A DNA stretch of 64,000 bases from Paraconiothyrium sp. Pb-2020. Taxonomy: Eukaryota; Ascomycota; Dothideomycetes; Pleosporales; Didymosphaeriaceae. The stretch lies in assembly GCA_022419385.1 (NCBI GenBank), contig JAJUBI010000001.1, positions 4,154,001 through 4,218,000 on the forward strand, in the 5' to 3' direction. Within the stretch, counting starts at the first letter, position 1. Each line of letters starts with the position of its first letter. The position numbers and the translations under genes are program-made. Shown one piece after another: positions 1 to 9,844 of the stretch. Under the pieces are notes generated by a model that did no database searches, was not told where the DNA came from, and saw only the letters and a program-made list of their open reading frames with translations.

Positions 1-705
1 CCCCGAGCTCCGCGAAATAATCCTCGAACTAGCCCCCCTCCTCAAAGAGCGTAAAGAGACAATCTCCGTCGCTGAAACAGTACGCTCCTCCTATGCTCTC
101 TCCAATTTAAACGCCCCCTCCCCCTCTCTCTTTTCAAAACAATGTAAATTAATGATGTGAAAAGGCAGCAGGCGGCCTCATCTCCGCCGCGCTACTCTCC
201 TTCCCCGGCGCCTCAGCGTACTACCGCGGCGGCCTTACGCTGTACACGCTTGAATCGCGCGTTGCGTTTGGGGGGTGGAAGAAAGAAGATATCGAAAGCT
301 ACGCCGGTCCTACGACGGATATCGTAAAGGGGTAAGTACCGCTATTGCCTGTTAGAATAGTATAGTCACTTAGTACCCCCGTGTCGTAGGTTGGCAGAGC
401 ATACGCGCAAGACGCTGGGGAGTACATGGGCGGTGAGTGAGAGTGGAACTGCGGGGCCGGGTGGGGGTGTGAAGGGGACGGCGAGGTATAGGGAGCCGGG
501 ATTTGTGGCGGTGGCAGTGGCGGGGGAGGGGAGAACGGAGGGGAGGAGGTGGTTACGGGGTTGGGTGGGGATAGGGAGGGGAATATGGTGAGTGGAGATC
601 GTTGACTGGGAACGGCTGGCGTTGGCTAACTTGGGGTAGGTACAGTTTGCGGTGGAGGCGTTGAAGTTGGTCAGGGATGTTATTAAGGGGGAGGGGAAGT
701 TGTAG
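1..705 (+). pseudogene. CinA-type C-terminal domain protein, 5'-partial, apparent frameshift
   Basis: This is the 3' part of a gene whose start lies before the window. The spliced reading shows the CinA (nicotinamide-nucleotide amidase/competence-damage) C-terminal fold: 'SVAET|AAGGLISAALL', then 'YYRGGLTLYTLESR', 'SESGTAGPGGG' and, near the end, 'GDREGNM|VQFAVEALKL'. Introns fit at 80-164... ending 164, at 332-389 and at 588-639, all GT-AG and phase-consistent. Between 'GFVAVAVAGE' (to ~528) and 'GDREGNM' (570-587) the frame changes by one base inside a G-rich tract (522-531); no plausible intron removes it. The gene is therefore either a frameshifted pseudogene or carries a homopolymer sequencing error. 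The family amidase hydrolyses the amide of NMN or similar pyridine nucleotides; the role in fungi is not firmly known. The stop is at 703-705. Confidence 0.75.
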
Positions 706-984
706 ATGGGTGGTGGAGATTTGGCACATATTATGTTGGAATGATAGAGGATTGCGTGCGATTGAAGATGGGAAAGTAAAGGCGATGTAAGCTATGATCT
801 GAAGGCTATGAACTCAATTCTAAGGACCGAAATTCAGGAAGAAAAAATGTTTAGCTCTAGGGCATTGGATAACCCAAAATGGTGTAGGTGATTGCAAACG
901 TAATGATATGAATAATTCAGATGATAACTTCCTTCGGGATAAAGGTATAGACGGACTGGTCCTTTGCTTGACTTACTTGGCAAT
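706..984. other. Intergenic, no gene seen
   Basis: AT-richer spacer between the CinA-type gene and the duplicated block. The short open frame on the minus strand at 834-1031 has no supporting features. Confidence 0.5.
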
Positions 985-1087
985 ATGGACGCAACGTCAT
1001 TTCTGATATTTAGACACGAGTAAACATACACTAGAGTTGCTCATACCTTTTGCTAATATATTAGTAGAGTCAGAGGAAGCGAGGATA

Positions 1088-1545
1088 TCAGTCATTTGTA
1101 CGACAGCACTAGTGCCCGATCCTGCGATGGGCTTTCCCAAGCTCAACACGAACCACTATCACAGAGCTACGATAAAGAGGCGTGCACGACGTGAGTCTTA
1201 AGTTCATGATATCATACCTCGGTTTCTATACCGTTATAGTAAGAGGATGTGAGAATATCGGAGTGTCTTGTACGACAGCATTGGTCTCCCGTTGGCCTTG
1301 TTTTGGCTTTGCGCAGGGCTCAACAGCAGTTATGATCAAATACCTACGGTAGACATTAACACGCACAACAATGAGTCTTCAATCGATGTTTCTGCACGAT
1401 ACTCCGGTAAGGACTCATAACTTACGCCAGCACTGTCGTCCAACTGGCCCCGCCATGCCTTTGCGCAGTGCTCAACGGCAATCACAATCACAAACCTACA
1501 TTCAAGCTGACAGTCATGTTAGTGAGCCGCAAAAAAAGGACTCAT
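1088..1545. repeat. Three ~110-bp repeat units upstream of paralogue A
   Basis: Units near 1088-1195, 1268-1380 and 1432-1545 share the succession 'tgtacgacagcact', a GGCC core, 'ctttgcgcagtgctcaac', 'atcacaaacctac', 'aagctgacagtca' and 'tagtgag'. Units are diverged and separated by unlike spacers, several of which end in 'ggactcataacttac'. They lie in the promoter region of the orphan gene and may be regulatory, but this is inference. Confidence 0.75.
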
Positions 1546-1733
1546 AACTTACTGCGCCTGATAGTCATACCTTAACTCAATGGTCATGAGTAGCGAATCC
1601 TTCCCGTCATTAAAGACAATTATAAAATATGCCTTTCGATGGCTTGCTTCACTTGTTATACAACATTCCTCATATTCAAACTCAATCTCTACACAATATC
1701 TTTGTTACCTAAGGCTCGAACATCAAGTCTACA

Positions 1734-2375
1734 ATGTCTCGAGAATTCCTCCCCAGCGACCGCTTCGAAGACGTCAAGCACCGCCTGAAAGCAGTCATGA
1801 AACTTGCAAAAATGAACAGCGGATTCAATTTCAGCAAAGAACCCGCCGAAGCTGTCGAGCTTGCGAGCAACCCCTACGCAAGGAAATGGGCACTCTTGAA
1901 GGCACACAAGGCACTTGACCCAGAGAAAGGCGACGATCTCACAGTCGCGATGTACATAAGACTGAAGGAACATGTCAAGACATCTCCAGCCTCACTCCCT
2001 TTCGGTGAGAGCGGCGACAACATTGGTGGGATACTGCTGGACGAGCTAGAGGTTAATGACTTTGTGCTTTTTCAAGAAGAAGGGCTATATCGAGCTGATA
2101 TGGAACTGACATGGCACTATATAGGTGGCGACAGGGCTCCTCAGTTCCGGAAGCCTCAGCAATCCATGTTGCAGGTTAGGATCACAGCCCAGTTCTGTAG
2201 GAAGCATGATTCGGAGAAGTTGGAGACAATTTTTTATGAGACGAACGATTCGGGAGATGTGGAGACGGTTGTTTTTGGGGAGCCCTATTCAGAGGAAAAT
2301 TTGGGAAACGTGGGGGTGTATTGGGGAGATGTGGGGACAGATTCGAAAGTTGTGGACTTGCCCATCAGACTCTGA
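1734..2375 (+). CDS. Orphan protein, tandem paralogue A (213 aa)
   Basis: Single-exon gene starting at ATG 1734 in the context 'ctacaatgtctcg', which is matched in paralogue B ('ccaaaatgtctca'), supporting both starts. I do not recognise a family. No signal peptide or membrane segment is visible. The protein begins 'MSREFLPSDRFEDVKHRLK', has a central 'WALLKAHKALDPEKGDDLTV' and 'MYIRLKEHVK' and a C-terminal 'QQSMLQVRI'. Paralogue B keeps the same succession: F-PSD, a W-rich segment, 'I/MYIRxK/RxxH', and a -ILQVRI near the C-terminus. The C-terminal 'FYETNDSGDVETVVFGEPY' tail is absent from B. It sits directly behind three upstream repeat units. Function unknown. Confidence 0.7.
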   Translation: MSREFLPSDRFEDVKHRLKAVMKLAKMNSGFNFSKEPAEAVELASNPYARKWALLKAHKALDPEKGDDLTVAMYIRLKEHVKTSPASLPFGESGDNIGGILLDELEVNDFVLFQEEGLYRADMELTWHYIGGDRAPQFRKPQQSMLQVRITAQFCRKHDSEKLETIFYETNDSGDVETVVFGEPYSEENLGNVGVYWGDVGTDSKVVDLPIRL

Positions 2376-2526
2376 ATAATCATGTACTATCGTCCTGAAG
2401 GCCCAGCCTGTTGAAATTTTGTGGACCCAACGTCATTTCTGAGATTTGGACACGAGTGAACGTATACCAGAGTTGCTCATACCTCTTGTTAATATATCGG
2501 GAGAGTCAGAAGAAGCGAGGCTATCT

Positions 2527-2965
2527 GAGTTATTTGTACTACAGCACTGATATTCAGCTGGCCCTGCCATGGCTTTAGGTAGTACTCCACCCCGCCTGCT
2601 GTCACAGACCTACAATAAAGAGGCGTGCACGGTAGTGAGGTTTAAGTTAATATCATATCTTTTGTTGATGTGCCCATAGAGTCAAAGGAGCGCGGATATC
2701 ACAGTTATCTGTACGACAGCACTGTTGTCCGGCAGGCCCCACCTTAGCTTTGCGCAGTGCTCAACACCGATCACTATCACATACCTACATCCAAGCTGAC
2801 AATCACAATAGTGAGTCTAAGGCCGATGCTTTCCACACAATAGAAACTCATAACTTACGACAACACTGGTGCCTAGCTGGTCCCGGCGTGGCTTCACGCA
2901 GTGTTCAATACCGATCACTATCACAAACCTACAATCAAGCTGACAGTCACGATAGTGAGCCGTAA
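2527..2965. repeat. Three ~110-bp repeat units upstream of paralogue B
   Basis: Units near 2527-2640, 2708-2820 and 2862-2965. The first matches the first unit of copy A best (both have 'ataaagaggcgtgcacg'); the second and third carry 'gcgcagtgctcaac' or 'cgcagtgttcaata', then 'cgatcactatcacaaacc' and 'aagctgaca'. The positional correspondence shows that the array existed before the duplication. Confidence 0.75.
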
Positions 2966-3175
2966 TTTCATAGTTCCTGCACAAGGACTCATAACTTGCG
3001 GTGCCCAATGGTCATGCCTTAACTTAATAGATATAAGTAACGTCTTCTTCTAGTCATCAAAGACTGCTATAAACTGCGTCTTTTGATAGCTTACTTTGCT
3101 ACTTATACAACTCTCCTCAAAGTCAAACCACTACAGAACATCTTTGTTAAATAAAGCTCGACTATCAAGTCCAAA

Positions 3176-3700
3176 ATGTCTCAACAATCCTCCAGCAACA
3201 ACCAGCAGGATGTCGCCATGTCCAACGTGGACCAAACTACACCGTCGCAAGTTTTCCCCAGCGACGGCCTGAATTATGTTAAGAACATGGTGGACGAACT
3301 CCTAAACCTATGCACCTTCAGAATTCTCTTCAACAATAATTCCGTTGCCACCAATACGCCTGAGGCATGGGAATGGACATTTGTGGAGGGACACACGGCT
3401 CATCGCGTGTACCGAGAAGACAATATCCACGTCTGGATCTACATGAGATTCAAGGATGCTCATAAGATGAAAAAACTCGATTGGAAATTCAAGGATTCCC
3501 GCGCAGCAGTGCAGAAGCACTTCAACTCGCTAGAGGCTCGGAATTTCAAGTTTGAAGAGCAGTGTTGGACAACTATCCAGGATATGAAGTGCAAGCTCAA
3601 GGAGGGCGAGACGGATCCCATTTTGCAAGTGAGGATCGATGTCAAGATCTTGGAGGAGGCTCCGGAGGTCGTGGATATCCAGATGGTAGACTCCTCGTAG
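3176..3700 (+). CDS. Orphan protein, tandem paralogue B (174 aa)
   Basis: Single-exon gene starting at ATG 3176. It has a Gln/Ser/Asn-rich N-terminus ('MSQQSSSNNQQDVAMSN') absent from paralogue A, then the shared skeleton: 'VFPSDGLNYVKNMVDELLNL', a Trp-rich stretch 'PEAWEWTFVEGH', 'IHVWIYMRFKDAHKMKK', and 'DPILQVRIDVKILEE' near the end. Predicted as a soluble, intracellular protein: no signal peptide or membrane segment. The coding region has diverged far more from copy A than the flanks have. Function unknown; family likely lineage-restricted. Confidence 0.7.
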   Translation: MSQQSSSNNQQDVAMSNVDQTTPSQVFPSDGLNYVKNMVDELLNLCTFRILFNNNSVATNTPEAWEWTFVEGHTAHRVYREDNIHVWIYMRFKDAHKMKKLDWKFKDSRAAVQKHFNSLEARNFKFEEQCWTTIQDMKCKLKEGETDPILQVRIDVKILEEAPEVVDIQMVDSS

Positions 3701-3941
3701 TTGCGCATCAGAAGCTGGGTAATCATGTATGATAGTACTAAAGGCCCGGCCTGTTGGAATATATGTCCATTTCGTCACAGGTTCTGTATGTATTGCTTCA
3801 AGCACCGACTCTCATCCTCGATGCAGTACCGCCCAAACGCCCTATATGCCAAAGGTTCACCACGCAGCTAGACCTATAATACAAACTCCTCTACCTAGCC
3901 GCGCCAAATCATAGACATCAGAACACTCAAGCATCGGCCCT

Positions 3942-5436
3942 TCATAGATACTTCTTCGGCGCACTGTTCCTCCTCTTCTTGTACAACTGGTATGCACCCA
4001 GAACCATGACCTGCACCGCGACAACAACAAACAGGAAGATCATCATGCTAGGTCTTCCCTTGTCGACGACTATCACCTCATTAGCACCAACATCATTCTC
4101 AAGCTCGGAATGACTTACTGTCCGTGATCGCCGCCGGGAGATTGTTGCTCAACGCGCCATGTCCCTGCTCAATAGACCTCTGCACACTCCTCAACAAATC
4201 CTTGAAATCCTTGCTCTCCAGATCCCGCAGCGTCTCCATCGTCGTGCGCTCCACCTTCTCTACGTTCCGCATCGTCGCGCCGATTTGGTCGTGCATCGGC
4301 GTGACCCTGCCCATCAGCTGGTCGAACCGCTGGTCGTTATCCGCAATCACCTTCTCTAGCAGATCGTACAGCCCGTCGATCTTGTGGTTGATGATTTGTA
4401 GCCTGTTGTGCAGGTCGGCGAATTGGTCTTGTTGCGACTTTATGTTGGCGGCGAAGACGTCTTCGACCATTTGGGGGATGTTGGGGTCGAGAGGCTTGTT
4501 CTGCTCATGCGTGCGCTGAAGCCAGTTGCCATGAACGCGGGGCGGAGGCTGTATTGGTTGCTGCTGGCTTTGATCCTGCTGCTGCTGCTGCTGGTTGGGG
4601 TTCTGAGCGGCTTGATATTGGTTGTGGGAGCCGGGCTCCTCGCGGGTGTATGCGTTTGTGGTGGATACGATGAATTTGTGAACTTCAAACGAGTCGGGAT
4701 TTTCAGCTGAGGAGGCGCTGATGCCAAAATGGTAGCCCGGGGGCAGGCGAACCTATAGGCTATGTTAGTTTTGTCATTTGCACTAGGGTGAGTGAACTCT
4801 TGCCTTGTCCGTCGAGAAACATGGGTTACCGTCTATAGTGACTTCAAACTTGCCATTCGCTTGAGCCATCTTTAACACGCTGAAGCGTCCCAAATTCCTA
4901 TAAGCATAGTTGCACTGTCCAAAAGCCAGCTGATCCAGATCATGATGCGCCTTGAAATCGATGTCGCCTGCATTCAGGAACCCACGTACCGACCCGCCCC
5001 GTCCTTCGTATTGATCGACGACTAGGACCAACCCATCAAACTTAGGCGCTGTGTACAAGCTCGCCGGCTGCTCGTTCTTCTGCGATTCCTTGGTATACCA
5101 TAGCTGCAAGTTTCCACCACCCCGCTCCATGCCTGAGGCGCGGAACTGCAGCTCTGCAGACCAGTCTCCAGCATGGTGCAATGGATCTTCGCTCCATAGA
5201 GCTCCACGTCTGTTTCCGGGCCACGGTGGCGTGAGGACGGCGCGATCGGATAGTATCTCGATGTCCCAGCCGAGACCTTTGGCGACGTAATGTGGGATGG
5301 CGCGGAGGTTGGGCGATATCGGTTCACCTTCTTTCTGGCCAAAGCTGAGATTGTCTATTATGTATTGAGCATTGGCGGTAGTGAACGCGAGGGTGGACCA
5401 GGCGATGGTCTTCAACGTCCGTGAGGTGAGATGCAT
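3942..5436 (-). CDS. L-type lectin cargo receptor (ERGIC-53/Emp47-like)
   Basis: Three exons on the minus strand: 5436-4804, 4752-4119, 4069-3942 (464 aa). The protein has a signal peptide (to about residue 21, '..TTANA|QYI'), an L-type lectin domain of ~200 residues ('GDWSAELQFRASG', 'GLVLVVDQYEGRGG', 'VTIDGNPCFSTDK|VRLPPGYHFGISA'), a poly-Gln/Pro linker, a coiled coil (~290-400, 'LHNRLQIINHKIDGLYDLLE'), one membrane segment ('MMIFLFVVVAVQVMVLGAY') and a short tail ending KKYL. KKxx is a dilysine COPI retrieval signal, so it should cycle between ER and Golgi, helping export glycoproteins. The first intron (4753-4803) uses a GC donor (AAG|GCAAGA); the second is 4070-4118 (GT-AG, branch GCTAAT). 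An upstream in-frame ATG at 5451 would add five residues. Confidence 0.9.
4574..4615. repeat. CTG/CAG microsatellite (poly-Gln in the lectin linker)
   Basis: A run of 'ctgctgctgctgctgctgg' on the plus strand encodes a Gln tract (about six Gln, then Asp-Gln-Ser-Gln-Gln-Gln) on the minus strand, between the lectin domain and coiled coil. Confidence 0.8.
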
Positions 5437-6138
5437 TGTGGCGGGGCGCAATTGCGCTGGGTATATTGTGACGGGGTGTTCACTGTATGTACGTCGAGCT
5501 TAAAGATCTCAAGATTAACTGGTCCAGAGCTTCTTCTTTGTCAGGGAGAGACCGTGTTCGCGCTGAATTTCCGTGCTCCGTCTCAATAGCTGGATGGAGC
5601 TCTGTCGCACAAAGCCACCACGCGACAATGAGATCCGGCCAGGTCAATGTATCTGGGCGCAAGGTCGAAAAGTAGGAAAGAAGGGGTATCACAATAGAGG
5701 AGCAGGAGGAGACGACGTCAAGCCAACTCGCAGAATATAAATTATGACAAGGTTGGAAGAGCTTCTGGACAGCTGTGCTTAAGGAACATGCGCTCTCCGA
5801 CGTTGATTGGCCTGATGATCCGTGCGCCGAGCGGATACAGCATCTGTCAACCAACTTTTGGAGCTTCTCCGCCAAGAAGAAATGGAAACACTCACTGTTA
5901 TATCGCAATAAGTTTGCCAGAGTCTCAGACGTTTGATCACACCCAGAAGAGAAAGCTATTTCTGAAGTACGCAACGAGGTGCAAGGAAGCGGCGACCCAC
6001 ACCTGGGGCTCGTGCTTGGCAAGGCATCATCCCTGCATGCCGGAGCTCTGGTTTCGCCGCGATTTCTTTCGTCGACCTCACCACTACGACGACATCGCCA
6101 TCGCCATTCTATCCGATCCCTCACCGTAATCCACCAAC
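5437..6138. other. Divergent promoter region, lectin / prohibitin-2
   Basis: About 700 nt shared by two divergently transcribed genes. Long open frames here, such as 5480-6124 on the minus strand, have low-complexity translations and no recognisable motif. No TATA-like element stands out. Confidence 0.5.
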
Positions 6139-7192
6139 ATGTCTGCCCCCGATCCGAAAGAAGCCTGGCAGCGCATCCAGACCGAGCTCACGCGACGGAC
6201 ACAGAGATTTGGTGGCGGCGGCGGACCGCCCAAGGGCGCTTTCGGTGGACTCGGAGCTCTCGTCGTGCTCGGAACTGGTGTATATCTCGCGAATAATGCG
6301 CTCTTCAACGGTTCGTCATTTCAAAGGAAGCTTCAAGATGTTATCTGGAGCCGGATTATGATGGCACAATGCTAATAGAGGTACAGTGGACGGAGGCCAC
6401 CGGGCAATCAAGTACACCAGGATAGGTGGCGTGCAGAAGGAGATCTACAGCGAAGGAACCCATTTGCGCATCCCATGGTTCGAGACGCCGATTACTTACG
6501 ACGTGCGCGCGAAGCCCCGAAATGTCGCCTCCCTCACCGGCACAAAGGACTTGCAGATGGTCAACATAACTTGCCGTGTGCTCTCAAGACCGCGTGTCGA
6601 TGCCCTACCCCAGATTTACCGGACGTTAGGAACAGACTACGATGAGCGAGTGCTGCCCTCGATTGTGAACGAGGTGCTCAAGAGCGTGGTGGCGCAGTTC
6701 AATGCGAGTCAGTTGATCACCCAGCGTGAGAATGTCAGTCGGTTGGTGAGGGATAACCTCGTGAGGAGGGCGGCGAGATTCAACATCATGCTTGACGATG
6801 TATCTTTGACGGTATGGAAAACTGTTTACACGCTGAACCATTGGCATACTAACGTCCTATAGCACCTCGCCTTCTCACCCGAGTTCACCGCCGCCGTCGA
6901 AGCCAAGCAGGTCGCCCAACAGGAAGCCCAGCGCGCCGCATTCGTCGTTGACAAAGCCCGCCAGGAGAAGCAAGCCACAGTTGTCCGCGCACAGGGTGAG
7001 GCACGATCTGCCGAGCTCATTGGTGACGCCATCAAGAAGTCACGATCATACGTCGATCTGAGGGAGTTCGAAAACGCGAAGAACATTGCACAGATCTTGC
7101 AAAACTCACAGAACAAGGTGTACTTGGACTCTCAGGGCTTGGGTCTGAATGTCACCCAATCGGCTTCGGACAAGGAGAAGAGGGGTCATTGA
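6139..7192 (+). CDS. PHB2: Prohibitin-2
   Basis: Three exons: 6139-6310, 6387-6811, 6863-7192 (308 aa, the usual length of the family). The N-terminus has a Gly-rich segment followed by a membrane anchor ('GLGALVVLGTGVYLANNALF', ~38-57). The SPFH/PHB domain follows: 'VDGGHRAIKYTRIGGV', 'EGTHLRIPWFETPI', 'YDVRAKPRNVAS', 'VLPSIVNEVLKSVVAQFNA'. A C-terminal coiled coil contains 'EAKQVAQQEAQRAAFVV'. Prohibitin-2 forms ring complexes with prohibitin-1 in the mitochondrial inner membrane, where it scaffolds m-AAA protease and supports cristae and mtDNA upkeep. Intron 1 (6311-6386) joins codon GTG; intron 2 (6812-6862) has a perfect TACTAAC branch site. Start context 'caacatgtctg'. Confidence 0.95.
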
Positions 7193-7564
7193 GAGTTGAG
7201 CGGCAATGGATCTCGCATCAAAAGTATCGGCCAGTGATGTACAATGGACAGTGTATAATTAAGAGTGATTTGAACGTAAGCGGAGAGTGAGTTTGACTGG
7301 ATAGCTTTCCACTCTTGTCTTAAATACGAGTATATTCTACCATCACTCTGTCACTTCGCCTTATACTGATGACGTACCTTCTCAGGTACTTCTCTGTCGT
7401 CGGTCACCTGATAGTCTGTGGTCTGGATCGCTTGAATATCTCAGAAATGCGAATGCGAATGGCTGCTTTCCTACATCAAAGCAATTGAGATCTCATGTCT
7501 GCTTTCCAGATCCAAGCATAACCCGACACCATGATATTTACAATGCGAAAATCAGAGGACTTTT
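7193..7564. other. Intergenic between convergent genes
   Basis: Holds the 3' untranslated regions of prohibitin-2 and the CoA-transferase gene; nothing else seen. Confidence 0.5.
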
Positions 7565-9220
7565 TTACAACATAGGCTTCAAGGGGTCGGCAACCTTGAA
7601 GTCAGCGCCAGTCTTCGACCGTACTTCATCAACAGTAACACCGTCCGCTACCTCAATCAGAGTAAGACCCTCCGTGAAGTCGACGTCGAACACACACTGC
7701 CAATCGTATTAGACAATGATCCGGACCCAAGAGGAAAAGAGAAACACTTACCAGATCAGTGATGATCCTGCTCACGCATGCCTTCCCGGTCAACGGGAAC
7801 TCGCACTGCTTCAAAATCTTCGGCCTTCCCTTTTTATCCGTGTGCTCCATCGTGACGACAACCTTGGTCGCCGACGGGTTGCTGACAAGGTCCATCGCTC
7901 CGCCGAAGCCCTTGACCTTACCCGGCAACATCCAGTTGGCCAGGTCGCCCCTTGCGCTGACTTGCATAGCACCGAGAATCGTAAGATCGATCTTTCCAGC
8001 GCGGATCATACCAAATGACTCTTCCGAGCCGAACGTCGACGCACCAGGAAGGAGGGTGACTGTCTCCTTACCCGCGTTGATCAGATCCGGATCCTCGGCG
8101 CCCTTCTGCGGATAGGGCCCAAGACCAAGGATACCGTTCTCTGACTGGAGCTGCAGCTCAATCGAGGGATCCACAAAGGAAGGCGCAAGCATCGGCATGC
8201 CGATGCCCAGGTTAGCGTACATGCCGTTCTTGAACTCCTTCGCCGCTCTGCGCACGATGCGCTCGCGCTTGTTCGCGGCGTCACCTGCACCCAGCGCGCT
8301 GACGGCATCTTTGGGATCTTTAGCATTGACGACCTTCTCGATGTTCTTCTGCGCGGTGGACTGAATCACGCGGTCGACGTAGATGCCGGGGACATGGACA
8401 GCATGCGGCTCGATCTCGCCCACTTCAACAATGTGCTCTGCTTCCACGATCGTGACCTTTGCATTCCGCGCCATCGCGCCGTTGAAGTTCTGCGCGGAGA
8501 AGCGGAATTGCAGGTTCCCTAGCCGGTCTGCCTTGTAGGCTTTGATAAAGGCGTAGTCGCCCTTGATCGCTTCTTCCATGACGTACGACTTCCCGCTGAA
8601 GACCTTGACGTCGCGCGGCGTGGAGTACTGCGCTACCGAGCCATCTTGGTTATGCCTCAACGCCAGCTCTCCGGTCTGCACGACGGTCCCGAAGGCTGCA
8701 GGCGTGAAGAGGGCAGGGATCCCGGCACCGCCTGCGCGGCATCTCTCGGCGAGCGTGCCTTGGGGTGTGAGTTCGAGCTCGAGTTCGCCGTGGAGGTACA
8801 TCTGCTCCAGCACTTTGTTCTCGCCTACGTAGCTCGCAATCATCTTGCTGACCTGCTTGCTCTCGAGGAGCAGACCGAGCCCTGAGCCCACGACACCGGC
8901 GTTGTTCGATACGGCGGTCAGCCCGGTGATGGACGGTGTGTCTTTTACTTGGTTGATGAGCGTATCCGGAACACCTGAGAGACCGAACCCGCCGCAGAGG
9001 AGCGTGCTGTTGGACTGCATGGCCTCGATTGCGGCAGCGGGAGACGAGTAGATCTTGTTGATTTCATTGCGGCGGTAGGTTGTTGAGAAGCTGCGGGCGA
9101 CGTTAAGGTATGTCTGTGAGCAGTTAGATCACAAGTCAATGGCGGATGATATGTGAATACCTTTGTCGCGCTCCGCGAAAAGAGCGAAGCTGTACGGTAA
9201 GTACGGGCTAGCGACGGCAT
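7565..9220 (-). CDS. Succinyl-CoA:3-ketoacid CoA-transferase, mitochondrial (SCOT)
   Basis: Three exons: 9220-9161, 9113-7752, 7696-7565 (517 aa). The basic, Ser/Arg-rich N-terminus ('MPSLARTYRTASLFSRSATK', then 'ARSFSTTYRRN') is a mitochondrial presequence. The first half has the CoA-transferase family I alpha motif 'LLCGGFGLSGVPDTLI' and 'GGAGIPALFTPAAFGT'. The second half has 'NLGIGMPMLAPSF' and 'SENGILGLGPYP', which carries the catalytic Glu that forms the glutamyl-CoA thioester. It ends 'VADPLKPML'. The enzyme moves CoA from succinyl-CoA to acetoacetate, allowing ketone-body or acetoacetate use; fungal homologues also serve acetate/propionate CoA exchange. Introns 9114-9160 and 7697-7751 are both phase 0. 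Divergent from the next gene. Confidence 0.95.
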
Positions 9221-9844
9221 AGTGTTTGAAGCTCGTCGAGCTATATGCAGTCGATCAATGATGTAACAAGTTCAATCGAACCGTGAGATGTGATTCTACA
9301 GAGGAACTAAATTGTATAGAGCGCAGCACAGAACGAAGTCCAGCTCGGGATGTGGAGGCGCGGCTACAGCTGGAGTTACCGGCATGGTGTCGCTTGTATT
9401 TGTTTTAGGAACTTCTGCTTTCCCTCGGCATCTGACCGCGGCAACGTTCCGTACCCAGCCGCAGTCGTGGGGTAGACGCGGAATTGTCCTCTGCGCTGAA
9501 AGTGGTTTAACGCAAGGCGGGAGCAGCCGCTCGCGCTTGCGGCTCGCTGTCCGGTCGTCTTGTCCACATTTTCCGGGCATGTCTTCTGGGAAACAGTTTG
9601 GGGTGTAAGTCAAGAGCTTGAACCAGTCACAGAGAAAAGGCCCAACGAAAGAGATGGGACCTCGGGACTGAAGACGTCACGTGGCATGCCCGTGCCCGCG
9701 GGCAGGTGCTGCGGGAAGCGGGCTGCTCCTTGTGTAACTACAATCCTCGCCCGCCAAGGAAGGACTCTCGCTCGCTCGCGCACCATCAAACGGAACCAAA
9801 CATCACAAATGGTGGCCGGGCAGGCCTCTTCCTACAGCTAACCA
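9221..9844. other. Divergent intergenic region
   Basis: Contains the promoter of the CoA-transferase gene and the leader of the following Cys/His-rich gene. An extra 5' exon of the latter cannot be excluded, but none is evident. Confidence 0.4.

Larger units (their letters stand above)
985..2420. repeat. Segmental duplication, copy A (upstream repeats, orphan gene, 3' flank)
   Basis: Copy A begins around the sequence 'caacgtcatttctgatattt' (about 988) and runs through an upstream repeat array, a gene (1734-2375) and a short 3' flank ('aatcatgtactatcgtcctg', ~2379). The same order recurs in copy B, about 1.43 kb downstream. By eye the non-coding parts match at roughly 70-80%, whereas the two coding regions are much less alike. 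Ends are approximate because they were aligned by reading. Confidence 0.8.
2427..3765. repeat. Segmental duplication, copy B
   Basis: Copy B starts at 'caacgtcatttctgagattt' (~2430), directly after the 3' flank of copy A, so the copies are head-to-tail. It carries its own three repeat units, the gene at 3176-3700 and a 3' flank 'aatcatgtatgatagtacta' (~3722) corresponding to that of copy A. Confidence 0.8.

Noticed and set aside
1088..2965. CRISPR-like array
   Set aside because: Units are ~110 bp, diverged and irregularly spaced in a eukaryotic genome; no direct-repeat/spacer pattern.
5480..6124. 214-codon minus-strand open frame between lectin and prohibitin genes
   Set aside because: Low-complexity Arg/Ser-rich translation, no motif, and it occupies the shared promoters of two well-supported divergent genes.
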